DNA from: Sphingosinicella sp. BN140058
GTDB taxonomy: Bacteria > Pseudomonadota > Alphaproteobacteria > Sphingomonadales > Sphingomonadaceae
Assembly: GCF_004135585.1 (NCBI RefSeq)
Contig: NZ_CP035502.1
Location: forward strand, 1 to 64,000
Length of the DNA stretch: 64,000 nucleotides
Direction: 5' to 3'
Under the pieces are notes generated by a model. That model had not been told where the DNA came from and did no database searches. It was given only the letters and a program-made list of their open reading frames with translations. This document shows, piece after piece, positions 41,341 to 50,300 of this stretch (position 1 is the stretch's first letter; every line of letters begins with the position of its first letter). A program made the translations under genes and the position numbers.

Positions 41341-42345
41341 TTAGAATAGCAAGCCCTGCGCAGACAGTTGGGGTGCTGGTTTGTAGACTGGCACTTGCAA
41401 CGCCCAGCGGGGAGGAAAGAAGGGCTGAGAAAGGGCTTGCTGCGGCTGTCCGTAGCTCTGCTTGATCCGCGTACGACCGGCGATCCCGGGGAACTCTGGA
41501 TGTTTGACGCGAGCGTACTTGGAGACCTCGCAGTAGCAATTCTGGACGTCGATCAACTTGAGGCGGCGACCAAACAGGCCAGAAAATGAGAGACCGAGAC
41601 GCTCGAACTCTCTTTCTTGAACAGCCGTCGTCTCCATGATCACGTCGGTTGGGGATAGCTTACCAATCGAGCTGAAGCATTTGGAGATGCCGTCCAATGC
41701 TCCCGGCCCGGGGACAACGAACTCCTCCTCCGAGAAGCTGATGGCGTCGGAGTAGTTGATGTCAATCGCGAATTGGAACGCGAGGAACGGCCCAAGGCTC
41801 GGCTGGCCGCGGAGGAGCTCGTACACTTCGCGAAGGCTGCCGCAGCGGGCGATCCGAGCGGCGATGCCGTCCTCCATCATGCGGCTAAGAAGCCGGATGT
41901 GGTTGCTGTGCTTGCGGGCGTGTCCAAGATCCGGCGAGGGCATGATATAGGCTGCGGAGTAGATCGTCGCGCCGCGATCGAGCGCCCTGGTTAGTAGATC
42001 GTCCACCGCGGCTGCGTCGAAAGCTTGCCACGAGATGGGGCCGAAGGCGTGTTCAATCATCTCCCATGTGTCGACCTTGTTGAAGATCTTGAACAGGAGA
42101 ATCCTGAAGATTGTATCGGTCGGGTCGACCGACCTGTGATCGGCGTAGATGACCTCGCGGATGAGGTATTGGCTCACCCGGTCCGCCGCGCGGTAAGTGT
42201 TCGTGAAGCGGTGAGCCCGCAGGACTGGATCGTCGGTCCATGGGCCGATCGGATCTTCCAACCGTCGAAGGTACATGGCGTGTCGCTCGGCCGCGAAACG
42301 CCAATAGCTGTCTAGAACGACGGTAGGCTCAAGCTGGGGGTTCAT
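41341..42345 (-). CDS. 5-hmdU DNA kinase helical-domain / thymine pyrophosphorylase-like protein
   Basis: This 334-residue product reads DSYWRFAAERHAMYLRRLED, PWTDDPVLRAHRFTNTYRAAD, then FRILLFKIFNK, and near the C-terminus LIDVQNCYCEVSKYARVKHPE. These are the hallmark segments of the family described from hypermodified-thymine phages (HMUDK helical domain or alpha-glutamyl/putrescinyl thymine pyrophosphorylase-like, with a DNA glycosylase-type helical fold). Members are linked to attaching groups to 5-hydroxymethyluracil in DNA. The ATG overlaps the dnaQ stop (TGATG), so it is co-translated with a replication gene. No hydroxymethylase or P-loop hmdU kinase is visible in this window, so the actual reaction is uncertain. 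Confidence 0.6.
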   Translation of the reverse strand: MNPQLEPTVVLDSYWRFAAERHAMYLRRLEDPIGPWTDDPVLRAHRFTNTYRAADRVSQYLIREVIYADHRSVDPTDTIFRILLFKIFNKVDTWEMIEHAFGPISWQAFDAAAVDDLLTRALDRGATIYSAAYIMPSPDLGHARKHSNHIRLLSRMMEDGIAARIARCGSLREVYELLRGQPSLGPFLAFQFAIDINYSDAISFSEEEFVVPGPGALDGISKCFSSIGKLSPTDVIMETTAVQEREFERLGLSFSGLFGRRLKLIDVQNCYCEVSKYARVKHPEFPGIAGRTRIKQSYGQPQQALSQPFFPPRWALQVPVYKPAPQLSAQGLLF

Positions 42346-43010
42346 CAGGCCGCGGCAGGTGCGAGGAAAGGCGCCCAGGCGGGGAAGGTGGAAACCAGCC
42401 CGTTGGGGTTGTTGACGAGGACGGTGTTGAGGGCACCGAGGTTTGAGATGTCCTCGGCGACCTGCGTAACCGACTGGGCCGTGAGGTCGAGGCCGCCCTG
42501 GCCGAACCAGGCGAGATAAACCTGCGCGAGCAGCGATGCGTCGACGAGCGCGCCGTGCTTCGTTCTGGAGGTCAGGTCGATTCTGAAGTGACCGCACAGG
42601 GCGTCGAGCGAATGCCGACGTCCGGGGAAGTGGCGCGCGGCGAGCTTCAGTGTGTCGATGATCTTGAAGTCCGGCCAGGCGCGGTTGATCTCTGCGCAGC
42701 CGGTTTCGAGGAAGGGGACGTCGAATGCGGCGTTATGAATGATGATCTCCGGCTCGTCGTCTCCTATGAAGTCCAGCATCTGCTCGAGCACGTCCTCGAA
42801 CGTCGGCGCGTCTGCAACCATCTCGTCGGTGATACCGTGGACTGCCAGCGCCTCAGGATGAACCTGTCGGCCGTCCGGATTGACGTAGGAATGGAAAGAC
42901 CGGGGGTTCGGGCTGCGCGTGATCTCTACGAGCGCCACTTCGATGATCCTGTCCCCATCCACGACGTGGAGGCCGGTCGTTTCGGAGTCGTAGGCGTAAA
43001 GGCGGGGCAT
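42345..43010 (-). CDS. dnaQ: DNA polymerase III epsilon-like 3'-5' exonuclease
   Basis: The 221-residue protein has the three DEDDh motifs: ExoI YDSETTGL (D8, E10), ExoII HNAAFDVPF near 92 and ExoIII HGALVDASLLAQVY near 150. It should be the proofreading partner of the DnaE encoded 2 kb downstream. The gene is 24 nt after the LexA-like regulator and overlaps the next gene, so the three form one operon. Confidence 0.9.
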   Translation of the reverse strand: MPRLYAYDSETTGLHVVDGDRIIEVALVEITRSPNPRSFHSYVNPDGRQVHPEALAVHGITDEMVADAPTFEDVLEQMLDFIGDDEPEIIIHNAAFDVPFLETGCAEINRAWPDFKIIDTLKLAARHFPGRRHSLDALCGHFRIDLTSRTKHGALVDASLLAQVYLAWFGQGGLDLTAQSVTQVAEDISNLGALNTVLVNNPNGLVSTFPAWAPFLAPAAA

Positions 43011-43034
43011 GTCAGGTCCTAGAAGAGGCCGCGG

Positions 43035-43382
43035 TCATGCGGCAGCGGAAAGAGAGCTCGCGCGGCCGACGAGATACCCACGGTCGATGATCTCGGCGAG
43101 CAGTTCGCTATCTCCAAACTCCTTGATAGACGGCTTTTGGGTGGCGGTCGCGGCGTGCGGGCACTTTGGCGTGAGGATCTCGATGGCACGAGCGCGGCCG
43201 GCGCTGGCCGAGCGGGCGATGCACCCTCGTTCTTCAAGAGCCGCGAGGAGGCGGGTTACGCCAGATTTCGAGGCGAGCCCGAGTGCGCCACGCATCTCGG
43301 CGTAGGTGGGAGAGACGCCCAGGTGCTCGTCTTGATACGCGCTGATGAAAGACAGGAGAGTGCGCTGGCGGTGCGTGAGCAT
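43035..43382 (-). CDS. LexA DNA-binding-domain-only regulator
   Basis: The first 65 residues of this 115-residue protein match the LexA winged helix: MLTHRQRTLLSFISAYQDEH, GVSPTYAEMRGALGLASKSG, VTRLLAALEERGCIARSASA. The remaining 50 residues are unlike the S24 peptidase domain; no cleavage site or Ser/Lys dyad is present, so it cannot be inactivated by RecA-driven self-cleavage. It probably binds the three dyads just upstream (43401-43489) and controls its own operon with dnaQ. Confidence 0.7.
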   Translation of the reverse strand: MLTHRQRTLLSFISAYQDEHLGVSPTYAEMRGALGLASKSGVTRLLAALEERGCIARSASAGRARAIEILTPKCPHAATATQKPSIKEFGDSELLAEIIDRGYLVGRASSLSAAA

Positions 43383-43400
43383 GGTCGACCACTCCTAATT

Positions 43401-43489
43401 GAGTTCTGACACCATCATCGTGGGTCTGATAGCTCGAACTAAGTTGTGACGCCTCGAAGCGCCGGCATCGAAGTAAGTTCTGACACGCC
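43401..43489 (-). promoter_or_regulatory. three operator-like repeats upstream of the LexA-like gene
   Basis: GAGTTCTGACACC (43401-43413), AAGTTGTGACGCC (43441-43453) and AAGTTCTGACACG (43475-43487) are direct repeats at 40- and 34-nt spacing. Copies two and three also form a short dyad with the bases before them, GAACTAAGTTG and GAAGTAAGTTC. The arrangement suits cooperative binding by a dimeric winged-helix protein, most simply the adjacent LexA-like regulator. It differs from the direct GAAC-N7-GAAC SOS box of alphaproteobacterial LexA. Confidence 0.5.
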
Positions 43490-43513
43490 TGGGCCGGCAG
43501 ACCTGCTGGGCAG

Positions 43514-44374
43514 TCAAGCAGCCTGTGCGAGGCCAGCGGGCGCCAGGGCCCAGCGTCCCTCACCCAAGGCCCTGAAACCGCCGCGCTGGAGCGTCTGGCG
43601 GATCTTCGGGCGCCAGTGAGGCGATGTCTGTCGCTCCGGCGCGATCGCGTCGTAAATCGCTTTGAGGGACGCCTGGCCGCCCAGCGATTGCAGGGCGAGA
43701 GAAACTGTCTCTCGCCAAGTGCCCGGCCGTGCCAGCGCCTCGCGGAACGCGGGGCGCATCGCTTCGATGTCGCGGGTCTCAGCAAACATGAGGAGCCCGG
43801 AGAAGCGTCGGGCACTCGTTTTCTGGAAGGCGGACCAGGTCAGCGGCTTAGAAAGCCCAGGAAAAAGCGTTCTGGGTACCAAATTCACTTCGATGGAAAA
43901 TTTCGACATCCAGCGAGTGACGCGTGCCGGAGTTTGCCAGAAATAGGCCGGGATCAGCATCGCCACGCATCCGTCCTCCGGGAGGATGTCCAACGCTCGG
44001 TCGAGAAAGCCCTCGAAGACATCCACCTCGAATGGTGGATTTCCGATGATGAGCTCTGGTCGACGATCTCCGATGTCCACGGTTCGAAAGTCGCCAACCA
44101 GCACTTCGCGACCGCTGTTCGCGATCGCGGCGGGGACGAGGGATGGGTCGATCTCGACTCCGAATGCCGTGTAAGACTCCGGCACGGCGGCGAGAAATGC
44201 TCCAGTGCCGCAAGATGGCTCGCACACGGATACGTGCCCCATCTTGCTGAGGGTGCGGTCCATCAGTTCTTCGGCAACCCAGAAAGGGGTGAACCACTGC
44301 GATAAGCCGGCGTCGCCGGACCGGGCCTCGCGGGCGGTGGGTTCGCGAGGCGAAGGCGTCGAAAACAGGTCCAT
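43514..44374 (-). CDS. N6-adenine-type DNA methyltransferase with C-terminal winged helix
   Basis: The 286-residue product has SAM motif I VCEPSCGTGAFLAAV near 47, acidic motif II (FGVEIDPSLV) and catalytic motif IV IIGNPPFEVD near 107 (NPPF). The last 65 residues (SLALQSLGGQASLKAIYDAI, then RQTLQRGGFRALGEGRWALA) resemble a winged-helix domain seen in restriction-associated proteins. There is no adjacent restriction endonuclease. Start: ATG at 44374 with GGAAG upstream; an upstream in-frame ATG is arginine-rich and unlikely. Confidence 0.75.
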   Translation of the reverse strand: MDLFSTPSPREPTAREARSGDAGLSQWFTPFWVAEELMDRTLSKMGHVSVCEPSCGTGAFLAAVPESYTAFGVEIDPSLVPAAIANSGREVLVGDFRTVDIGDRRPELIIGNPPFEVDVFEGFLDRALDILPEDGCVAMLIPAYFWQTPARVTRWMSKFSIEVNLVPRTLFPGLSKPLTWSAFQKTSARRFSGLLMFAETRDIEAMRPAFREALARPGTWRETVSLALQSLGGQASLKAIYDAIAPERQTSPHWRPKIRQTLQRGGFRALGEGRWALAPAGLAQAA

Positions 44375-44568
44375 GGTCAATTCTTCCGTGGCAAGTTGGC
44401 GGCAGGTGGAATGTCGTCTCAGCTCCAGGCGCCGAGCTTCGGAAGTTGGCGCATGGGAAGGGATACGAAAGCCGGTACTTAGAGCACCTTCACTCGAACG
44501 GTCATGAGGACGGTGACGTCGAACTCTCGCATTTCTTCCTCCCAAGGGGCCCACCTTGAGGGGCCGCC

Positions 44569-44775
44569 CTAAGCGAAGAGAATGACCTGCAGAGCTACCA
44601 TCACCGCGAGGATGACGCAGATCGATAGGATTTGCTCTCGGCTTGCGGATCGTAGGCGCTCCGGGATGGATCTGACGCCTTCATGGAGAGCGGCCGAGTG
44701 CACGGAGCGATCATCCCAGGCGTCGACTAGGTTGTCCCAGCCGCTACGGAAGCGCAGAACGAGATTGTAGAGCAC
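44569..44775 (-). CDS. small single-pass membrane protein
   Basis: The 68-residue product starts from GTG (AGGAG upstream) and ends with a C-terminal membrane helix (ILSICVILAVMVALQVILFA), a tail-anchor-like topology. It follows another small membrane protein by 10 nt. Function unknown. Confidence 0.5.
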   Translation of the reverse strand: MLYNLVLRFRSGWDNLVDAWDDRSVHSAALHEGVRSIPERLRSASREQILSICVILAVMVALQVILFA

Positions 44776-44785
44776 CTGAGATCTC

Positions 44786-45019
44786 CTAGAAAAAACGAAT
44801 GCCGGTGGCGAGCTTTGCCGTCGCCAGCAGGAAGCCCACGCACAAGCCGAACATGAAGGACGATGCCGGTGCGCTGACGAATCCGACGAAAAGGAACAGT
44901 CCGACCGCCGCGAACATCGCGGCGCCCCAGCGTTGCGAGCCGTTTGGTATCATGGCGCTTCCGAGCAGAGGCAAGATGGACCCGAGCACCGTAAGCGCCA
45001 AGCTGAAGATTTGGGTCAT
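44786..45019 (-). CDS. small multipass membrane protein
   Basis: The 77-residue product has three hydrophobic stretches (LALTVLGSILPLLGSAM, AAMFAAVGLFLFVGFV, FMFGLCVGFLLATAKL). Its ATG overlaps the stop of the nucleotidase gene (TGATG), which supports translation. Role unknown; holin-like size, but no lysis genes are nearby. Confidence 0.5.
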   Translation of the reverse strand: MTQIFSLALTVLGSILPLLGSAMIPNGSQRWGAAMFAAVGLFLFVGFVSAPASSFMFGLCVGFLLATAKLATGIRFF

Positions 45020-45651
45020 CAGCTGGCAGTCCGGGGAACTGCGTGCTCCGACAGCAGCAGCGCGACGGCGCTTGCCGCGTCCGGCATGATGCGGATGTGG
45101 GGATGAGCTGCGGCGAACTCGGCGCGTGCGGCCCGGCCGATCGGAGCGTCGACCAGGATGACTTCGATGCCGGCCGAGTGGAGGAGCTCCGCTTCCTTCA
45201 CATGATCGTCGATCACATGACTGATGCCATAGCGGCTGCAGATCGTGGATTTGCAGGTGTCGTAGTAGGACGCGCCGTCACTGGTTCCGACGTGTTCGAT
45301 CGGCCGCGGCGGCAATCCATGGTGCTCGCGGTACCTGAGGGTGATTCGAGCGACGGCCGGCGGGCGCCGGGTGATGTAGCAGCCGAGCAGGCCAGCCTGC
45401 TCCAGGCGCCAAGCGGCAGCATGGGCGCCAGGCAAGAGCGGTGCGCCGAGCAGGACGTCCTCGCGATCCCAGAAGGCGAAGTCAGGGCGTAGCTTTGCCG
45501 CCAAGTGCTCGTCGTGATGTGTGAACGGATCAAAGTAGATGTTCGTGTCGATGATCTCCGAAGGTTCCAGGCCGTGGTCACGTGCCATAGCGAGCCGCGC
45601 GCCTTCCACGGTGGCGATCAGAGTGTTGTCGAGATCGAGTGCAACCTTCAT
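45019..45651 (-). CDS. HAD-superfamily 5'(3')-deoxyribonucleotidase-like protein
   Basis: This 210-residue protein has HAD motif I VALDLDNTLI (D7, D9), motif II CYITRRPPA near 108 and motif IV SHVIDDHVKEAELLHSAG near 158, with a small cap between I and II. The layout is that of the NT5C/phage deoxyribonucleotidases that dephosphorylate dNMPs. It sits among methyltransferases and a MazG-like gene and may help shape the nucleotide pool. Confidence 0.65.
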   Translation of the reverse strand: MKVALDLDNTLIATVEGARLAMARDHGLEPSEIIDTNIYFDPFTHHDEHLAAKLRPDFAFWDREDVLLGAPLLPGAHAAAWRLEQAGLLGCYITRRPPAVARITLRYREHHGLPPRPIEHVGTSDGASYYDTCKSTICSRYGISHVIDDHVKEAELLHSAGIEVILVDAPIGRAARAEFAAAHPHIRIMPDAASAVALLLSEHAVPRTAS

Positions 45652-45711
45652 TGGTGGATCCTGGGGCTTCTGGCCGAAGGTGGGAAAGGGGCACGGCGAG
45701 TTCTGCCTCCG

Positions 45712-45813
45712 CTACACCGCCAGGGAGCGTTCGGCTCCTTCTGAGAGGATGCGCCCGACGGTATAGCGGTAGGCCTCGTCGACGTTCGGAAAGTGGGTCG
45801 AGATCATCGTCAT
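45712..45813 (-). CDS. possible 33-residue peptide
   Basis: The ATG overlaps the upstream stop in an ATGA arrangement, and the frame encodes MTMISTHFPNVDEAYRYTVG plus 13 residues. The overlap is the only support, and the peptide has no motif. It lies between the MazG-like and nucleotidase genes in the same operon. Confidence 0.35.
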   Translation of the reverse strand: MTMISTHFPNVDEAYRYTVGRILSEGAERSLAV

Positions 45814-46490
45814 GCGGCCTTCCTTTTCGGCTTGGGAGTCGTTTCCTGCGAGATGAGTGCGGCCATCGCAGCGACGTGATCGGCCGTGCCGGTGCTTTGC
45901 TGGAGCTTGAATGCAGCCTCTGGGAACCGGCTTTGCACGATCGCCCACTTGGCGGCGGTGGAGGCTTCCGTCGGGATCAGCGCCTGCTCGCAGGTGACCT
46001 GGTGGTACATGCGAACGTCGGCGGCTTCGGCGCCGATCGAAGGGAGAGCGTTCGCGAGCGATACGCGCCCGGCCGCGACGGCGGCGAGGTGCTCGGCGAG
46101 CTCGCCCGCTTCTTCGAGATGGCCAAGCGCGAGCAGGCCGAAGTTGCCGTGGCTCGCGTAGGTGGCGTCAGCTTCGGCGGCGTTGTCAGACGTGATGGCA
46201 GAGGTGGCGAGGTCATCCTGTGCGACGAGCATCTCCAGCATCCCAAGCGCGAGATTGATCTGGTTCCGAGCCTCTTGGATGTCCTTGACCGTTAGGGCGT
46301 TGGCGTTCCCGTCGCGCCAGAGCTTCTTTGCCTTTCCGGCGATGCCAGCCGCGGCGGACGCGGCCTCGAAGGCTGACTGGGCGAAATAGGGCCAGTGGCC
46401 GAAGCGGGCCTCCGCATTGGACGACGGACCCGTGAGCCAGCGGTGAAGTTGCAAGGCTCCGGCCTTCCAGCCGGTGAAGCGATCCTTCAT
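45810..46490 (-). CDS. MazG-like all-alpha NTP pyrophosphatase family protein (second copy)
   Basis: The 226-residue product contains LLALGHLEEAGELAEHLAAV (about 120-140) followed by GAEAADVRMYHQVTCEQAL, matching the EExxE...ExxD metal-binding pattern of MazG-like enzymes. The rest is helical with an unfamiliar N-terminal part. The start is the ATG at 46490, whose ATGA overlap with the Dam-like stop and upstream GGAG decide against a longer form. A role in removing modified or excess dNTPs is inferred. Confidence 0.5.
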   Translation of the reverse strand: MKDRFTGWKAGALQLHRWLTGPSSNAEARFGHWPYFAQSAFEAASAAAGIAGKAKKLWRDGNANALTVKDIQEARNQINLALGMLEMLVAQDDLATSAITSDNAAEADATYASHGNFGLLALGHLEEAGELAEHLAAVAAGRVSLANALPSIGAEAADVRMYHQVTCEQALIPTEASTAAKWAIVQSRFPEAAFKLQQSTGTADHVAAMAALISQETTPKPKRKAA

Positions 46491-47386
46491 TTCAGTGCTC
46501 CGAACAGGCTCGGCGATGGGCGCCGGCTTTCTGCGAGGGGGTTGAGCCACAGGGTGTCCATCTTGGCGCGGTTTGGATCGAGGGACGCAGGTGGGCGGTA
46601 CTTGGTCCAGCCGGCGAGCATTCGATCGTAGAGTTCGCTCTCCTGGGCAGCGAGCACGACCATGCCCTCGGAGCCCCTGAGAGCCTGTAGGAGGGCGCGG
46701 TGGTCAGCGACGGGCATGTCGGCCCGAAACGCCCGGCGCGACCGCTGGCGGGCTGTTGCGCGAGCGTCCGGAAGGCTTGGCGGGTCGACAAAGATTAGGG
46801 TATCCGGCGTGTCGCACTTGGCGATGACGTCGAGCGCGTCGGAGCGCTTGAAGGCAACAAGGCGGAGTCGTTGAGTGATCGCCTCGAGGTGATCGGGGAG
46901 AGCTGCCCATTCACGCGCAGTCGATGCGCCCGAGCGACCAACGCAGGACCGGAACCCGGGCACGCCGTCGATGAGAAGTGCCTCCGTGGTTCGGCTCATG
47001 AATGTGCGGACCACGAGCCTGCGGGCACGCTCAACCGGGTCGTGGTGCCACTCGCCAGAGAGCTCGAGCTCTGCTGGATGGAACGGTGTTAGCTGCAAAA
47101 GCTGTCGTAGCCGGGCGGCCGCGACGTGGTCCCTCAGGACGTCGAAGTAATCCACGACGCGGGAGTCGCAGTCGTTGTAGATCTCGATCTCGGCCGGTTC
47201 TTTCTGAAGGAGAACCGACATGGCGCCGCCGTATGGCTCGACATACTGCCGGTGGGGAGCGAGATGCTCGATGATCCAGTGGGCGAGCTGGAATTTGCCG
47301 GCGTGATAGCGCAGCGCCTCCCGTTCCGGGCGTCGGAACGGGATGACAGCTGCGTCCGAAGTGGCCTGCTGCGCTACCGATGCCAT
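46487..47386 (-). CDS. D12-class (Dam-like) DNA adenine methyltransferase, variant DPPS motif
   Basis: The 299-residue product has the D12 start LRYHAGKFQLAHWIIEHLAP and HRQYVEPYGGAMSVLL (SAM motif I), IYNDCDSRVVDYF, and TLIFVDPPSLPDA near 200. The catalytic DPPY of Dam-type enzymes reads DPPS here, losing the aromatic residue that stacks on the flipped adenine; activity is therefore uncertain. The start at 47386 is 1 nt after the C5-methyltransferase stop, and its own stop overlaps the MazG-like gene. Confidence 0.75.
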   Translation of the reverse strand: MASVAQQATSDAAVIPFRRPEREALRYHAGKFQLAHWIIEHLAPHRQYVEPYGGAMSVLLQKEPAEIEIYNDCDSRVVDYFDVLRDHVAAARLRQLLQLTPFHPAELELSGEWHHDPVERARRLVVRTFMSRTTEALLIDGVPGFRSCVGRSGASTAREWAALPDHLEAITQRLRLVAFKRSDALDVIAKCDTPDTLIFVDPPSLPDARATARQRSRRAFRADMPVADHRALLQALRGSEGMVVLAAQESELYDRMLAGWTKYRPPASLDPNRAKMDTLWLNPLAESRRPSPSLFGALK

Positions 47387-47387
47387 A

Positions 47388-50300
47388 TCAAGCCGCCATT
47401 TGCTCCGGTTGAAGGCGAGCCGCAGCGACCGATCGCTTCGGTTTGACGTTCGCACCGATGATCGCTTTGCCGAGGCCTGGCGGAACGGCGTTGCCGATGA
47501 GGCCCATCATTTTGGTCTTGGAGACCGTCTTGCCGTCGGCGGTGCGGTCGAGCACGTAGTCGTCGGGGAACGACGACGCTGCTGCTGCCTCTTCCGGGAT
47601 CAGCATCCTCATTTCGATAGTCCAGAGGATAGCGCCGGGGCGGCCAACAACTGAGGGTCGTGGGCCGTCGAGGTGTGCCGTGTTCGGGTTGCCCTGGTCC
47701 TTCGTGCCGTAGATCTCGAGAAAGCGGGCGATCCACCAGGCCTCGAAACGCTGCTCTTCGGTGAGGCCCAGATCTTCGACGGGAACCTGCACAACGGCAA
47801 AGCGAGGCTTGACGGTCAGGGTGTCGAGCGGCTCGTTTGCGGCCTGGGATTGCGAGCCCTCGCCGTAATATTTGACGAAGCAGGCACGCACCTCGCCGTG
47901 ATGGTTCCCGCGAGCGCAGAATGCCGCGGCCGGATCCGACATGGAGCTGCCGATCCCGTTCTGTCGGAGGGTCAGCATGTGACTGGTGACGACGTTCTGT
48001 TGACATGCCTTCGAGGTCATCGTGGACACAGGGTCCAGCATCGAGTGGCCGACATTGCCTTCGTTCTGCTGAGCCATGTGGGCGGCGACGACGTGCGCGC
48101 GCGGTTGCGGCGCCATGCCGGTGGTGATTACGCTCTGATGGCTGACGGAAGCGCAAAAGGTCGAGATCGGATCGGTCATCGGGTGACCGACCTTGCCGGC
48201 ATTGTTCTGGCCCATGAAGGCAGCGGCGTGGGTCGGGATCAGACCCGTGGTGATGATGCTTTGGTGAGGGCTGACCGTGATAGACGACACAGGCTCTCGC
48301 TCAGATCGCCCCCGGTCAGTGTGGTTTTCTTGACCGATGTGGATAGCGGCAAGACCGACTTCGGTGACGATCTGTTGATTGCCAGTGGTCATCGCCGGGA
48401 CGGGCGCCAGCATTGAGGTGGCGAGCCGGTTGGTGTTGTTGTTGACGACGAGAGCGGCGAACCTGCTCTCGTTGTCGTTGTCGAACCGGAAGCGGCTGTC
48501 GACCATAGCAAACCTGCCGGCGGCGCTGAAGGCGAAGACCTGCTCGCTCGGAGGTGCGCAGACAGGCTTCGACATCGGCGTGTCGGTTCGGATCAGGCTT
48601 GCGGCGACAACTTCCTGTCGACCGGCGCCACAAGCTACGAACGTCAGGAATGGATCCTTGAGGTCGTGCACGCGGGGCTTCTGACCTTTGCGCTCTCCGT
48701 ATCCGGACGTGACGAGGAAAGGCTCGACGACGGCGAACTCGTTCGACATCGACTGGGTCGGCAGCGGATCGCGCACGTCGTGGTCGCCGCGGCCGCGACG
48801 CTTGCCATGGCGGTCCACGGATCCGTGAGCAACGCGGACAAGCGTTGGTACGACGACGGCTGAGCGGTTGTCGCACTTGAAGGTGTTGATGGGGACGTCG
48901 ACGGGCCGTGGCTTCGCCGCATATTGGCTGCCGCCAGTCGCCGTGATGAACGCGGTATCGATGAGGCTGCCAGTCGGAAGGTACGGCATGACTTGGCCGG
49001 GGGAAGAGGCTTGCTGGGCAATCGGCTTCATGCTGCCGAATGCGACCGCCATCTGGCTATGGCCCGTGAGGGCGGGCACTAAGCCGCCGAGTTCAACTGG
49101 ATTGGTCTCCCGGCGGAGGGGTATCAGAGCTCCGCTGGTGATGTCGGTACCGGAGCTCTGCGAGTAGACGGGGCTGATGATCGCGAACTCGCCACGTTGG
49201 GCGGTCGTGAAGGTCGGAAAAAGATCTTCGTTCGGCGCATAGTAGCGGCCCGGCCCGTGGTGTGTGATCGGCGTCACGAGTGGCTGGACAACGGAGAAGC
49301 GGTTCTCGGTCGTGAGAGTCGCCAGGGGCTCGGCCGTCGACTGGCCGCGAAAGGTGGGGCCATTCTTCGGCCCGTAGTAGGAGACGATGAATGGGTCTTC
49401 CGCCTCGATAACGAACCGCTCAACGCCGGCCGCGATGCGACCGAGGGTGTTATCGGCGAGCGGCCGGACAGCGCCGGCCTTCTTCGCGTCCGCTTGGTAC
49501 ATGAAAATCGGATTGCACTTCTGCGAAAAGTCGATCGCGGAGGAGGCTGGGACGTAAGGCTTCAGGAGTCCCTGCCTCACCGCCTGTGAATTTCGGGGGC
49601 CGTGCGTGGGTTTTGGGAAGCGGATCGCCAGGCCGTCGCGGCGAGCAACCACGAACAGGCGACGTCGCGAAGTGGCGACGCCGTAGTCTGCGGCGTTGAG
49701 GATGCGATACTCGGTGACATAGCCGGCATCATGCAGCTGCGCGCGCCATTCCTTGAAGGTCGAGCCGAGGCCTTGAGCGTCGATGAAGCGCTTGTCGATC
49801 TTGCCGCTCGCCTTGAGCGGCGCCCAAGTCAAGAACTCGCGGACGTTCTCCACGATGATGACGCGCGGTCGGAACCGAGGGTTTTGGTGTGTCGCCCACT
49901 GGCCCGCGATCCATGCCTGGTCGCGGATACCAGCATCTTTAGGTGCGCCCCCGCGCGCGCCGGAAAAATGCACGCAGCTAGGCGACATTGCTAGGAGCCC
50001 GATGCTTTTCCCAGCGGGAACGTGCTCTTCCGGGTCCGCAGCAAAAACATCCGACTCCAGATGGATCGTGTCTGGATGATTGACCGAGTGAACACCGATC
50101 GCGGTCGGGTTGTGGTTGACTGCGAACGCCGGCGATTCACCAAGCGCTTGGAAGATCGCTTCGCTGGTGCCGCCGGCGCCGCAAAACAGGTCAACGCATA
50201 CCTCGTTCTCGTCGAGCTCATAGCCGCCGCCGTCGAGATCGTATCGGTCGGTGATGCCGTCATTCCGCATCTGATCGACAAGATCGAGGCCGGGCAGAAC

